A stretch of 64,000 nucleotides of DNA, taken from contig NC_081405.1 of NCBI RefSeq assembly GCF_030272615.1, forward strand, positions 21,986,047 to 22,050,046, given 5' to 3'. This DNA comes from Cryptomeria japonica. Lineage: Eukaryota > Streptophyta > Pinopsida > Cupressales > Cupressaceae. Position 1 is the first letter of the stretch. Every line of letters begins with the position of its first letter. This document shows, one piece after another, positions 11,395-21,923 of the stretch. The notes under the pieces were generated by a model that worked only from the letters and a program-made list of their open reading frames with translations, did no database searches and had not been told where the DNA came from. The position numbers and the translations under genes are program-made.

Positions 11395-12555
11395 CTAATT
11401 TTCAGAGTGGTTCAATCTTACATACTGGGGTGTCTTCGTTTGCTGCAATTCCTCAGTTATAGTGGAATTTTCAAATAATACCGGTGTAACTGGGTCTTCA
11501 TTTTGTACTGGTGGATTCAATTTAGGTTCATTTGTCAGTATCTCTATTGTCGGTTCAGAGTCTATATACCTTGAAGTTCCTCTAAATTGTTCATCAATTT
11601 TCACATTTGTACTCTCAACAATTTTCTGCAATCTTTTGTTAAAACACCTATATGCTTTGCTCTTAGATGAATAACTAAGAAATATTCCTTCATCACTTCT
11701 AGGATCAAATTTTCCAATATACCCATCTCTTCTAATATAGCATTTACTTCCAAATATTCTAAAATATTTAAGAGTAGGAGTAATGCCAAACCATAGTTCA
11801 TGAGGGGTCTTACTGGTTTCACCTTTGATGTGAACTTTGTTGAATGTATAGACCGTTGTACTTACTGCCTCTCTCCAATATACATGTGGTAGATTTTCTT
11901 TAGATAACATACTTCTAGCTGCATCCAAGATAGTTCTATTTTTCCTTTCTACAACTCTATTCTGTTGTGGTGTCCAAGGTGCTGATAATTGTCTTCTGAT
12001 TCCATTTACTTCACAGAATGCATTAAATTCCTTAGATGTAAATTCACCTCCTTGATCTGATCTTAGACATTTGATTTTCTTACCGGTTTCATTTTCTACC
12101 ATTGCTTTGAATAGTTTGAATTTCCCAAGTGCTTCTAATTTTTTTCTAACAAAAATAACCCAACACATTCTAGAATAGTCATCAATGATTAGCATGAAAT
12201 ATCTATCACCTTGTAAGCTTTTAGTTCTAGCTGGACCACATAAATCAGTGTGAATTAAGTCAAGAGCATTATTGGATTTTTCTATAATACTTTTACAAGA
12301 TTCTCTAACTTGTTTTCCAAATTGACATTCCTTACATACCGGATTGTGAGGTTTAACAATCTTAGGTAAATCTCTAACTACCTTAGTTGTACTGATTTTC
12401 ACAATGCAATCAAAATTTACATGACAGAGTCTCTTATGACATAGCCAACTTTCATCAATATGTGCAATCAAGCATGTCTTTTCACTGTTATTCAAATGAA
12501 AGATGTTACGTCTAGTTTGATTACCGGTTGCTATTTCCAAACCAGTTCTGTTCAT
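11395..12555 (-). pseudogene. GAG-pre-integrase and integrase, element E (386 codons open)
   Basis: The best preserved pol segment of this copy. The zinc site has LCHKRLCHVN and CKEC. The catalytic triad is complete: Asp in HTDLCGPA, Asp in RSDQGGEF, Glu in QNRVVERKN. C-terminal signature RIFGSKCYIRRDG and DPRSDEGIFLSYSSKSKAYRCF, then a Pro/Glu-rich linker. It ends at a TAG (11395-11397) replacing the Gln expected in NQIIGNKYQG. The first Met lies in the middle of the polyprotein and is not a real start. Confidence 0.92.
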
Positions 12556-12796
12556 AATTTTGCATTTTCCATTCTTGAATTGTAACTGAAATCCTTTTTC
12601 AACTAATTGACCAACACTCGAAAGATTATGCTTTAAACCTTCTACATAGTAAACATTGTCAGTATTATGCTTACCATCAAGAGATATAGCTCATTTTCCT
12701 TTTATCAAACAAGCTTTATCATCTCCAAATCTTACTAGACCTCCATTATATTCCTGACATAACTTAGAAACACTGATCAACATCCATGCTGGTAAC
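12556..12796 (-). pseudogene. end of protease / pre-integrase segment, element E, cut by insertion
   Basis: In frame with the integrase segment: EYNGGLVRFGDDKACLIKGK, a stop near 12690, then SLDGKHNTDNVYYVEGLKHNL. This is the stretch just C-terminal to the copia protease. The frame breaks at 12796 where B-type LTR sequence begins. The protease DSG active site itself is not present. Confidence 0.8.
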
Positions 12797-13156
12797 ATGC
12801 ACACTCCAATAAGAAATTGTAGGTGATTGAAGGTTTTTTCATTGATGGCAACCTTGCAATCATATGATACCAGCAAAACAAATATACCAACATCAACAAT
12901 GATAAACTCTACACTGACACATAGAACACCGACAGTGAAAGGATGGATACTGGCACTCTGGCCGATAGGAATTTTGTTGATAATATATTTTGTAATTAAT
13001 TATTAAATCATTGTAAGCCGACATGGCGAGTTGAAATATGACTCATATATGTATGAGATCATTGTAGAACATTTATGTAGAAGGTAATAGGCAAAATTAT
13101 GTAGACCTAATATGTGAATTATAGGTTAAGGGTTTATGTATGAAGCAGAGCTAAAA
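12797..13156 (+). repeat. truncated LTR of family B (B0)
   Basis: Matches about the first 360 bases of LTR B (13170 onwards) but lacks its first nine or so bases. The join to element E falls in the shared tetranucleotide ATGC (12797-12800), suggesting microhomology-mediated joining. After AGCTAAAA (13156) it diverges, and 13 bases later the complete 5' LTR of element B starts. Confidence 0.8.
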
Positions 13157-13169
13157 TCGTGATACCAAT

Positions 13170-13957
13170 TGTTGGCAAATGCACACTCCAATGAGAAATT
13201 GTAGGTGATTGAAGGTTTTGTCATTGATGACAACCTTGCAATCATATGATACCGACAAAACAAATATACTGGCACTAATAATGACAAACTCTACACCCAC
13301 ACACAGAACACCGATAGTGAAAGGATGGATACCGACACTCTGACCGACATGAATTTTGTTGATAATATATTTTGTAATTAATTGTAAAATCATTGTAAGC
13401 TGACATGGCGAGTTGTACTATGACTCATATATGTATGAGATCATTGTAGAACATTTATGAATAAGGTAATAGGCAAAATTATGCAGACCTAATATGTGAA
13501 TTATAGGTTAAGGGTTTATGTATGAAGCAAAGCTAAAACCGGTACTGGATCTGGCATAGCAGATGCTAATTTGAAGTAGTACAAGACATTGGATTTGTAT
13601 AATCCATTTTTGTAAGTCAATGTGACTTCCTTTGTAATTGAGCAGTGAGCTCTAGGCACTTGGCCTTCTTGCATGTGTAGGCCCCTCTTGTAAAATAGTA
13701 ATATTCCCTTATTGGCTAGTAAGTGAATATTGTGGGTCACAAATCCTATCGAGATTTTTCCCACACCGGGTTTCCTCATTAAAATACTATGTTATGGTGT
13801 TGTTTTCATGTGGTTGTTGTTATTCTTGTTTACTGCATTATTTTTGGTTTACCAGTACACAATATTGATATGCTTTACATGTTTTAATTCAAATAAATTT
13901 AGAAACTGGTTAGATACTGAATCACCCCCCCTCTTAGTATCTTTGGGAATCCTAACA
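13170..13957 (+). repeat. 5' LTR of element B (788 bp)
   Basis: TGTTGGCAAATGC at the start and GGGAATCCTAACA at the end. Near its end AGATACT (13912-13918) and AGTATCT (13936-13942) enclose a C-run. It is close in sequence to the 3' copy and followed by the PBS. Confidence 0.92.
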
Positions 13958-13958
13958 A

Positions 13959-13976
13959 TTGGTATTAGAGTTTGGT
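13959..13976 (+). promoter_or_regulatory. primer binding site, element B
   Basis: TTGGTATTAGAGTTTGGT, one base after the LTR. Same place and pattern as the initiator-Met PBS TGGTATCAGAGC, with mismatches (C to T and beyond), so priming would be impaired in this copy. Confidence 0.8.
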
Positions 13977-14027
13977 CCTCTATTTTTAGAAGCCTAATAG
14001 CTTGAGGAAGATCTTGTCACTGGTAGA

Positions 14028-15045
14028 GATGAAAAACTTGAGAGAACAATTGAAAACAACTCTTTTAGACTATGATGCAGAAAAGGTGAAGAATATCAAA
14101 CTTTAAGATGATCTAAAGGCTGCTCAGGATATCATTCAAGCACTTCAATAAAATCTTACCATTGCAAGAAATAAGAGAAGAGAACTTTGTGAAAAGATGC
14201 AGAATGAGAATGATGAAAAAGAAACTCTTAATGATCTAGTAAATAAGCTAAGACAAGAGATCAGTACAACACAGAATGAGATGCAGGATATGACTACAAG
14301 ATTTTGTAAAGAAATTGAAGATAGGAAGAAGAATGAACAAGACTTGGCCAAAAGACTAAATGATGTTGGAAATGAGAACACAAGACTTAGTCATGAAAAT
14401 GATATGTTGAAGACAGATCTAATGCACACAAAAAATGACAAAACTGAACTCATAAGACAAAAAGGAATCTTGGAAAGTGAACTAACTGCCGCAAATCATC
14501 ACAAAGAAAAATTCAAGAAAAATTCAAAAAAACTTGGTGACATGCTGAAGAATCAAAAACCTAATGGTGATACAAATGGGTTTGGCTTTGAAGTTGGTGA
14601 AAGCTCCGGCACTGCAAACAATCATGATCATAGCAAACCGCTAAGACAACCTACTGCTTATAAATTTAATGGAAAATACTTTAACTATAACAAGTATGGT
14701 CATAGAGCAAATTAGTGTAGATCTAGAAATTATCTAAATACTAATACACCTGCCGGTCAATGTTCTAAATACAACAAAGTTGGTCATAATTCAGAAAATT
14801 GTAGAATGAATGTGAGATGTTATGTTTGTGGAAGATTTGGGCACTTATCTAATCAATGCAGAACACATACCAGCATAGGATATGGGAAAGCTATTCAAAA
14901 GAACAATTTGACTTGTTATGCCTATAACAAGATCAGACATATTGCTAAGTTTTACAGAAGTAAGGCATCACTGACAAATAACAAAGGTCCTAGTTTGAAA
15001 GGTAAAGAAAAAGTTGAAGAGGTAAAGCAAGAATTTTCAAAATAA
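14028..15045 (+). pseudogene. gag-like protein: long coiled coil followed by zinc knuckles (element B)
   Basis: Begins about 14028 (MKNLREQLKTTLLDYDAE), has stops near 14104 and 14150, then stays open 14197-14712. The first two thirds are Lys/Glu/Asn-rich with heptad spacing, a long coiled coil. The C-terminal part carries up to four CCHC modules: one damaged around TAG 14713-14715, one at about 14760-14805 with a substituted Cys (CSKYNKVGHNSENC), one intact CYVCGRFGHLSNQC (14818-14859) and one damaged (CYAYNKIRHIAKF). Zinc knuckles bind RNA in retroviral-type Gag; a capsid domain is not evident. Ends at 15045. Confidence 0.72.
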
Positions 15046-15444
15046 TGGATCAGAAAGTCCGATCAAAATGTTGATATGATTACACCTCCACCGGTAGAAC
15101 AGAGTAATACTCCACCGACAAGAGACTCCTCATCTAACTGAAGAAAATTATTTTGGGGGTTTAGCAACAAATGAAAAATATGCTATTATTCCCTCGGTTG
15201 ATGGTGAGAAGTTGAAATTACTTCTATACCGGCAGATGACTTAAGTTGTGACTTAACCGACAAGTATTAAATGTGGTAGTTGCTGAAAATAACATTATAA
15301 AGCAAGTATTTTGTCTCTTTTTTCATTCACCGAGCATTCAAATCTTTGAGAGCGGGAAAATTCCCAAGCGAAGATACTCCAAGCAAAGAAGTGAAGCAAT
15401 CCATCAAGCATTCATCCTTAAGGTAGATTAGGGTATTTATAGCT
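15046..15444 (+). other. non-coding stretch between the two ORFs of element B
   Basis: Contains several stops in the gag frame and short fragments (TPPPVEQSNTPPTRD) that may be the tail of gag. No domain or RNA gene recognised. It precedes the first Met of the second ORF at 15445. Confidence 0.5.
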
Positions 15445-16076
15445 ATGGCATCTTCATCCACTCCTGAATTTATTGCAAACCCTACTGTTGTTGAAGTTGT
15501 TAAGCGAACTAGACCTATTTTTTAGCTAGTTCCTGAAATTGCTAAGAAAGATGACAGCATAGGTGCATTCTCCCAAATCCCTAAAGGAGTAGTATATGTT
15601 GAAGACCTTAGAATTTATATACATTGTCATATTGATGAACTAGGTGATGATGAAATTAAGAATATGTACGAGAATGTAATTTGTGATGAATCCAAAAATG
15701 TCAAACCTAAACACAAGATAGTAGAAACCCTAGGTTTCACTGAAATACTTAGTATCTCAGATTTCCCCAAGGATATCATAAGAATGGTGTTAAGCAAAGT
15801 ACATGGTGAATTTTTCTGGTTAGACTCTATTCACAAGATCACAAAAGAAGCAGTAAGGGCAGCAACAAGGTTACCTTCCACTGGGAACAAGCTTGACAAA
15901 GCTAAGAAGGTCTCAAATGACTTAGTGACAAACCTAACCGGTGCAATATTTGATAAAAGATCACTAAGGGTAAATGATGTAAAGGATACAAATATCAGAT
16001 TTATCAGTATGATCTTAGGTTACAAGGCTACACATGCAAATAGGTTAAACTCAGTTTCTAGCATATGTATTAAGAG
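15445..16076 (+). pseudogene. unknown ORF2 of element B, N-terminal part
   Basis: A frame starting MASSSTPEFIANPTVVEVV, with a TAG near 15523 and then open to the solo LTR insertion at 16077. Around residues 120-155 it reads KVHGEFFWLDSIHKITKEAV then RAATRLPSTGNK, a pattern I see in similar form in the extra ORF of gypsy element G (NNGELLVGINRETI then VVMGIPHKES). No enzyme motif recognised. The LTR interrupts it inside a codon, and the same frame resumes at 18912 after the target duplication. Confidence 0.65.
16072..16076. repeat. target site duplication of solo LTR C, left copy
   Basis: AAGAG, repeated exactly at 18912-18916 on the other side of the LTR. Confidence 0.95.
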
Positions 16077-17277
16077 TGTTGGTATTTTGGTATGGTTTTG
16101 TCATTGATGTCAACACCTATTGGAATACTAGCACTTTGGAGATCCAACAACATTCACCAGCAAGCAAGTAACTATTGTACAGTTACTAGTATATGGTTCA
16201 CCGGCAGGATATAATGTTCACCGACACTTGGAATGATATGGAAGACAATTGGTAATGTTGAAGACATCGTGTGGACACTTTGTTTTGAAGAATTAATCAT
16301 TGGTATATTCATGTTTGCATATTTGCTTTTACCGACAAATAGGTTCAGGGTTATCTAGGGTTACACCGGCAGGTTTATCTTTTCCAGATCAGCATGGCAT
16401 GCTGTGGAGATGATTTATTATTGTTGTAAATGCATTAAGCCGACATGTTCAATTGGTTATTGCATCGGATATTATATTGTTTGTAAAATGTTTTTATTGT
16501 AATATCTTGTAGAGCCGACCTACTAAAATTGGTCTTAGGTTATGGTATAAATGTAAGATCTTATTTGTAAGATCGAATGTGGAATGCAAGAAGAAGAATT
16601 GTGAGAAGGTATATGCGATATTAAGCAGAGGTATACACGAAGACATCATTTGAAGGTGAAGCTAGGTTTTTGTAGAAGCATATCATCATTACACCGGTAC
16701 CGAATCCAACATATGAAGATGTTATTTTGTGTAGTACATTCTTATTGGATTTAACCATCCAACTGTAGTTAGTGTGATTCCCATTTTGTGATTGAGCAGT
16801 GAGCTCTAAGCTGTTGGCCTTTCTGCATGTGTAGACCCCATTTATGTACACTTACTATCTATAGTAGTATCATCTGATTGTGGGTAAGGTTTCCCACCGT
16901 GGTTTTTCCCCTTATAGGGTTTCCACATACAAATATTGGTGTTATGTGTTGTGGATGATTTTATGTTTATGTTTCATACATTAATCTTTACTGGTATAGC
17001 AATTTATTGTTAACATTGTCTACCGGCATACTTAACTGGTTTATCGATTATAGTCACATAAATCTGTCCACTTAATTAAAATGAAGATTTAGTATTTATT
17101 TGATTATTTAACCATCAATCAATAATTAATTAAATTAATATATTTAATTAATTCATCTTAACCCTCTTCTCCTATTAATTAAATAAACTATTCAATTTAT
17201 TTGATTTAATTCACTTACCCAAATTCAGACCATTAATTAAATAAATAAATCATATTTATTTAATTAAATCTTCTCTC

Positions 17278-17760
17278 ACATTTAAATAAATTAATATTTA
17301 TTTAAACCCCCCAAAATCCCACCTCTCACATTTAAATAAATTAACATTTATTTAAATCACCTTTATCCTCTACCCACTTGTATTTTCCTACAAATGCAAG
17401 TTGCACAACTATTTTAAATAAATCATTTATTTAAATCACCTTTATCCTCCACCCACTTGCATTTTCCTACAAATGCAAGTTGCAGAACTATTTTAAATAA
17501 ATTATTTATTTAAAATCCTATTTATCCTCACCCACTTGAAACCTTTAATGGTTTCCCTTAAAGTCTTCAAACTTAATGGCTTCCTTCTAGAGTCTTCTCA
17601 AACCTTTAATGGTTTCCCTTAAAGTCTTCAAACTTAATGACTTTAAAGTCTTCAAACTTGATGGCTTCCTTCTATAGTCTTCTTAAGACTTTAATTGCTT
17701 CCCTTAAAGTCTTCAAGCCTTTAATGGTTTCCCTCAACGTCTTCAAGCATTTTAATGCTA
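17278..17760 (+). repeat. tandem and inverted AT-rich repeats in insert J
   Basis: Several AAATAAAT..ATTTATTT palindromic stretches near 17278-17360; a unit of about 80 bp with TTTATCC, ACCCACTTG and ACAAATGCAAGTTGCA repeated at about 17362-17435 and 17440-17515; then several copies of AAAGTCTTCAAACTTAATGG-like units at 17540-17760. Confidence 0.8.
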
Positions 17761-18385
17761 TATCTTCCTTTTTCTCATTTAAATAAATTAATATTTATTT
17801 GAATATTTATCCAAATGTAAATTACACCATTTAGTTGAAATAAATGATTTTATTTTAATTGAAAATACCAAAATTCCTCCCACTTGCATTTTCCTACAAA
17901 ATCCACTTGCATGCCTAAACCCCTTCTAGATTCTTCTAAACCTTTCCTAATTAACCTAATCCATCCCCTAAATATTGTCACATTCCTAAGCAAATTGAAG
18001 TCACTTCTCAAAAACTCCAAAGTCTTTGAAAAGCAATTAATGCTTTGTGTGTTCAACAAATTAACCTCTAAAGTCTTCCAAACCACTTATGGCTCTTACA
18101 TGACCATTAATGGTTAATTCCACTTGCACCCATGGTTAAGGACTTTGACCCCTAACTTAACCCTCATGTAACCCATGTGTCTCTTCAAAGCATTTATTTC
18201 TTTGACTAGGGTAACCATCATGTCCCCTCAAGCATTTAATGCTCCTTATCTCTCCTCTCAAGCCTCCTCATAGTGACACTTGTCAACATGGGATTGGGTT
18301 GAAAGTCTCACATGGATTGAATATCTTTCAATCCTAACCCTTGTTAAGATTACTCAATCTTAACCCTTCATTTCCCCATTTCTTC

Positions 18386-18394
18386 TATAAATAG
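18386..18394 (+). promoter_or_regulatory. TATA box in insert J
   Basis: TATAAATAG in a C-rich context, followed about 20 bp later by an A-run. A good plant TATA match and probably the LTR promoter of J; strand inferred from its position near the right end. Confidence 0.6.
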
Positions 18395-18911
18395 AACCCT
18401 TCTCCTCAAAAAAAAAAAGAAGCATTAGAGTATTGTTGTTATACTGGTATTAGCATAGAGCTTTTTCATAGCATCACTATCTACACTTGCATAGCATTTG
18501 ATTATCATATTCAACCATCTTGAATCTCCATATGGCATCCATGGCTAGTGCTAAAAGCTAAGAGCTACACTCATTTGGGACTTGGAGAGGGGAGAAACAA
18601 GGGAGAAGCATCGAAAGGCATCATGGAAGCATCTTAGGGAGGCTCTTCTCCTTTCTTTTATTTTGTTAAACTTCTTTCATGCTTTTTGAAATCTCTTTTG
18701 ATATGTTTGGAATGGTTTTTAGTTCTTTGTTTTGTTTTTATGGTTGAAACTAACTTATTAACATTGAACTTTGTTGTTGCCTTGTCCCCATTTCCATGAC
18801 ATCACCGATAATAAGCATTAAGTTGGTTAAATGGTTTTTGGTTTGAATTTATTAGACAACTGATTCAACCCCCCCCCCCCCCCCCCTCTTAGTTGTCTCC
18901 AAGACCTAACA

Positions 18912-18916
18912 AAGAG
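18912..18916. repeat. target site duplication of solo LTR C, right copy
   Basis: AAGAG, identical to 16072-16076. Confidence 0.95.
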
Positions 18917-21709
18917 TGCCTATGATATGGTAAATGATAATGCAAGGATAGACATATGTGAATGGCTTAAAGATGAGATAATAGACAATCTAGGAAAGAT
19001 CAAAAGGGAAAAGAAAGGAACATTCAGATTTGGAAACCTACTTGTTTTTCTGATGCTATACATAACCAAACAAGTACTTGGTATTGGTGCTAAAGATTTT
19101 GGATTTGATATACCGGTAGGAAAACAACTATTAGAATTGCTAAACAATATGGGAGAGAATAGGGAGAAAACCATAAATGAGCACTTTCAAGCACTAAAGG
19201 CTTGAATGAAAAAAAGAGTAAGGATATCACAAGCTATTGTGGATAAGTACCAAAAGGAAATCTGTTTTGTAATAAAGAAAGATGAAATTTAGATGGAGGT
19301 AGTTATTCCTAGAACCATCTGGGTAACTGAAATGGGGTATGAGAATGATGACAACATAATAGAAACTTATGCAAAAGTCCTCCTGGAAGCTCCTAAGAAA
19401 CTGGAAGATAAAGTATTTGGTAATGTTGAAACTATAGAAAGCCAAATTAAATCAAGGAAAAGAGTTAAGAAGGTTGAGGCAACTATTAGAAAAGGAACCC
19501 GACAGGCAAAAGCTATTAAAGAAGATGTGCTAAAGCAAACCGGTATAACTAAAAGTGAGTTGGAAGAACTTCAACTAGAAACTCACTTTTCACCGGTTGG
19601 AACTTCTTCAGAAAGTGACATACCTACTGTATTTAGGAGAGTTGAAAGGAAAAGAAAACCTTCACCGACACCTTCTCCTACACCAAAGAGGACAAGATAG
19701 AAGCAACAAGTAGTGAGGCCACCAGCAAAGAAATTAACTCCAAATAAAAAGAAGATGACTTCTAAGAAGAAGACACAACAACCTATTGCACCCATTGATA
19801 AACTTCTCGGTGAAATTACAGAGGATGGAAAGCTAAAGAACATCAAAAAATTATATGACACACTATCCATTGATGACAAAGAGAAAGTAGAGAACAGTGT
19901 AATCTTACACTTAGATATTTTCAAGAAATTTTTGATGCAAGTTGTTGATGAAATACTAGCAAATCTATATAATAGACTAGAAGCTAGAAGAGTAGCTATT
20001 GTTGAGCTAGATAAGAAAATAAAGATTGAAAAACTACTTGCACTGCACCCTGTTAACTCACCTGATGAGATAGATCAATTAATCTCTGAGGCTAACTGGT
20101 CAGTATTCTCAACTACTCACCAACATGTAGAAATGATGGCAGAAAGAGTGAATTAGGTAACAAAGGAAACAATAGATGCATGGGACATATTCTTGGTAGA
20201 AAAGGAGAAATAGGAAGAGTATCAAAAACCTAAAACCTTCAAGGTATATCAAAAGGACAAGGGCAAAGTAAAAGGTAAGGTAGGTGGACCTCCCAGTAAA
20301 AAGATAATAGACAACTTACCCCCACCGCCTCTAGATACTCCACTGGTAGACACTACTGACATCAACCAGCAATTGAGAGTATGGACACACCACATGAGGA
20401 TACAAATCTTGATTCTGAGGTGTTATATACAATGAACATTGAAACTCAAGAAGTTAATATTGTGGTGGATAATGAATCTACTAAGAAATCAAATGTGGCA
20501 ACAGAGCCACCGGCAGGAAATATTGTAGTAGAAAACATTGAAATTGGGTAACTAAAACAAACTGAAGGATCAAGTGAACCCCCAGACACTGGAAAGGCAA
20601 AAACCACAGATGTGCATATTGATGCATCCACTAAGCCACCAGAACCTACTAAAATTGAAACACCAACTGAGTCACTGGCAACAGGCAACACAGAGGAAAA
20701 ACTGGCAGTGGACAACATAGAGAAACAGGTAGAGAAATAGGCTCTTTCACAGGTACCAACAAAGATAGTGCCACCGGCCCAAATTGAAAAGCCTAAATTT
20801 TTTTTTGTAGAAATGCAAACCCAAACAGATCCTCCAGAGAAAGAGGAAAGCAAAGCTACAACTACAACCGGTAGATTATAGATTGTAAAAACTATTGGAC
20901 AAACATCCAGTACAACCATGACAGAATTCAAACCTACTAATGTAGTTGAGGTCTTATTAGATTCAATAAAGAAAATAACAGAGTGCAATGCACAAGCCTA
21001 TAAGGCTATAGATGACACTTTCCTAGTTTTAAAGATGATAGCACCAAAGTGCAATGTTGAGAATAAAGATTCTTTGAGCCAATTAGACACATTGTCTAAG
21101 TATATAACTGACAACCTAATAACATTGAACAAAATAAATGAGGATACATTTAAGGAAAGAATGATAAAAGAGAAAGAAAAATTCTTTATGGAAATTGTGA
21201 ATAAGAACAAAGAGGAAATGGATACTCTTTTACCGAAACTCAGTGAAATCATTCTTGACTTCAAGAAATTGTACAGGGACACTTGCAAAATGGATGTATT
21301 AATAGAGGATCTTGACAAAGAAATCAGAAAAGCATAGGATAAGATTAATAATATTGCTGATAATCTGATTGGAACATCAGACTCATTTTTAGAATTAGAG
21401 AAGAAAATTGCAGAGCATGAAGAGAAAATCAAGAAGCTGGAAAATGAAAAACAAAGAATAAAGGACAAAGAAAAGGACTTAAAATGCAGACTTGGTCAAA
21501 GACTAGAGTATCTTATTTCTTTGAGAAAAGAAATATCTGAGGCTCTAGTTCCCAGACTAAAGACATTAGAAGAGAAAATGCACATACTCACGGGTACAGT
21601 GCAGAGGACTCAAGAAGCCATAAAAGATTGCAAAACATTCAACAATGGAATAAATCTAGTTCAGACAGACATTTTTTCAGATTGTAACCCACCGGTTACA
21701 AGAATTTAG
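18917..21709 (+). pseudogene. unknown ORF2 of element B, C-terminal part
   Basis: Resumes the frame broken at 16077 (AYDMVNDNARIDICEWLKDE). A helical region with a hydrophobic FGNLLVFLMLYI stretch is followed by a very basic, Ser/Pro/Thr-rich part (about 19620-19790), an acidic/Pro-rich variable region (20200-20880), and a long C-terminal coiled coil (20918-21700) rich in Lys, Glu and Leu. TAG stops at 19290, 19698, 20154 and 21335 could each come from CAG. With the N-terminal part the ancestral protein would be about 1,140 codons. I do not recognise it; no RT, integrase or protease motif. It occupies the place of pol. Confidence 0.65.
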
Positions 21710-21923
21710 GCAAGACTCCATTGATAGCAAATGACAAAATTTGTCATTGATGTCAAAGGGGGAGTAGAGGAATGAGAAAAATGGTTCATCTGCTCAGGGG
21801 GAGCACGCAGTTTTGAGCATACAGTTTTGGTAAGACATTTTTGGCAGACTATTTTTGGATATCATTTTTTAACACTTTTTGATTTTTCTCATGAGTGTTG
21901 TGATCAATGCCAAAGTGGGATAT
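21710..21923 (+). other. element B 3' spacer with polypurine tracts
   Basis: Purine blocks CAAAGGGGGAGTAGAGG (near 21755) and CAGGGGGAGCACG (near 21798), and a weaker one (CCAAAGTGGGATAT) against the LTR. Again the multi-PPT layout, although the LTR-proximal copy has lost its G-run. Confidence 0.75.

Larger units (their letters stand above)
8333..12796 (-). mobile_element. autonomous-type Ty1/copia element E (Sirevirus-like), left portion
   Basis: Minus-strand element: C-type 3' LTR on the left, PPT, then RNase H, RT, integrase and the pre-integrase segment towards the right. It ends abruptly at 12796, where truncated B-type LTR begins. All pol segments share one frame and are separated only by stop codons, so decay was by point mutation rather than indels. 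No C-type 5' LTR is seen to the right; sequence beyond element B leads into an A-type gag and LTR. Confidence 0.85.
17049..18804 (+). mobile_element. 1.76-kb insert J in solo LTR C, probably another solo LTR
   Basis: Comparison with the uninterrupted C-type LTR (8333-9398) shows extra sequence between GTTTATCGAT and CCGATA. Flanks TCGAT (17044-17048) and CCGAT (18805-18809) fit a 5-bp duplication with one mismatch. The insert starts TATAGTCAC and ends ATGACATCA; a TG..CA LTR with a mutated start is plausible. A TATA box about 420 bp from its right end fits the U3-R-U5 layout of a plus-strand LTR. No coding region seen. Class (gypsy or copia) not determined. Confidence 0.75.
16077..18911 (+). 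repeat. solo LTR of family C inside element B
   Basis: TGTTGGTATT..AGACCTAACA flanked by a perfect 5-bp AAGAG duplication, with no PBS, PPT or coding region: a solo LTR left by recombination of a C-type copia element related to E. It is 2,835 bp because a 1,756-bp insert (17049-18804) sits inside; without it and one duplication it is about 1,074 bp, like the E LTR. A CCCCC-rich hairpin, AGACAACT (18854-18861) with AGTTGTCT (18891-18898), lies near its end. Confidence 0.95.

Noticed and set aside
18871-18886. C-run as an assembly or sequencing artefact
   Set aside because: Run length may be inexact, but C-rich sequence recurs at the same place in the other LTR families, so the feature is real.
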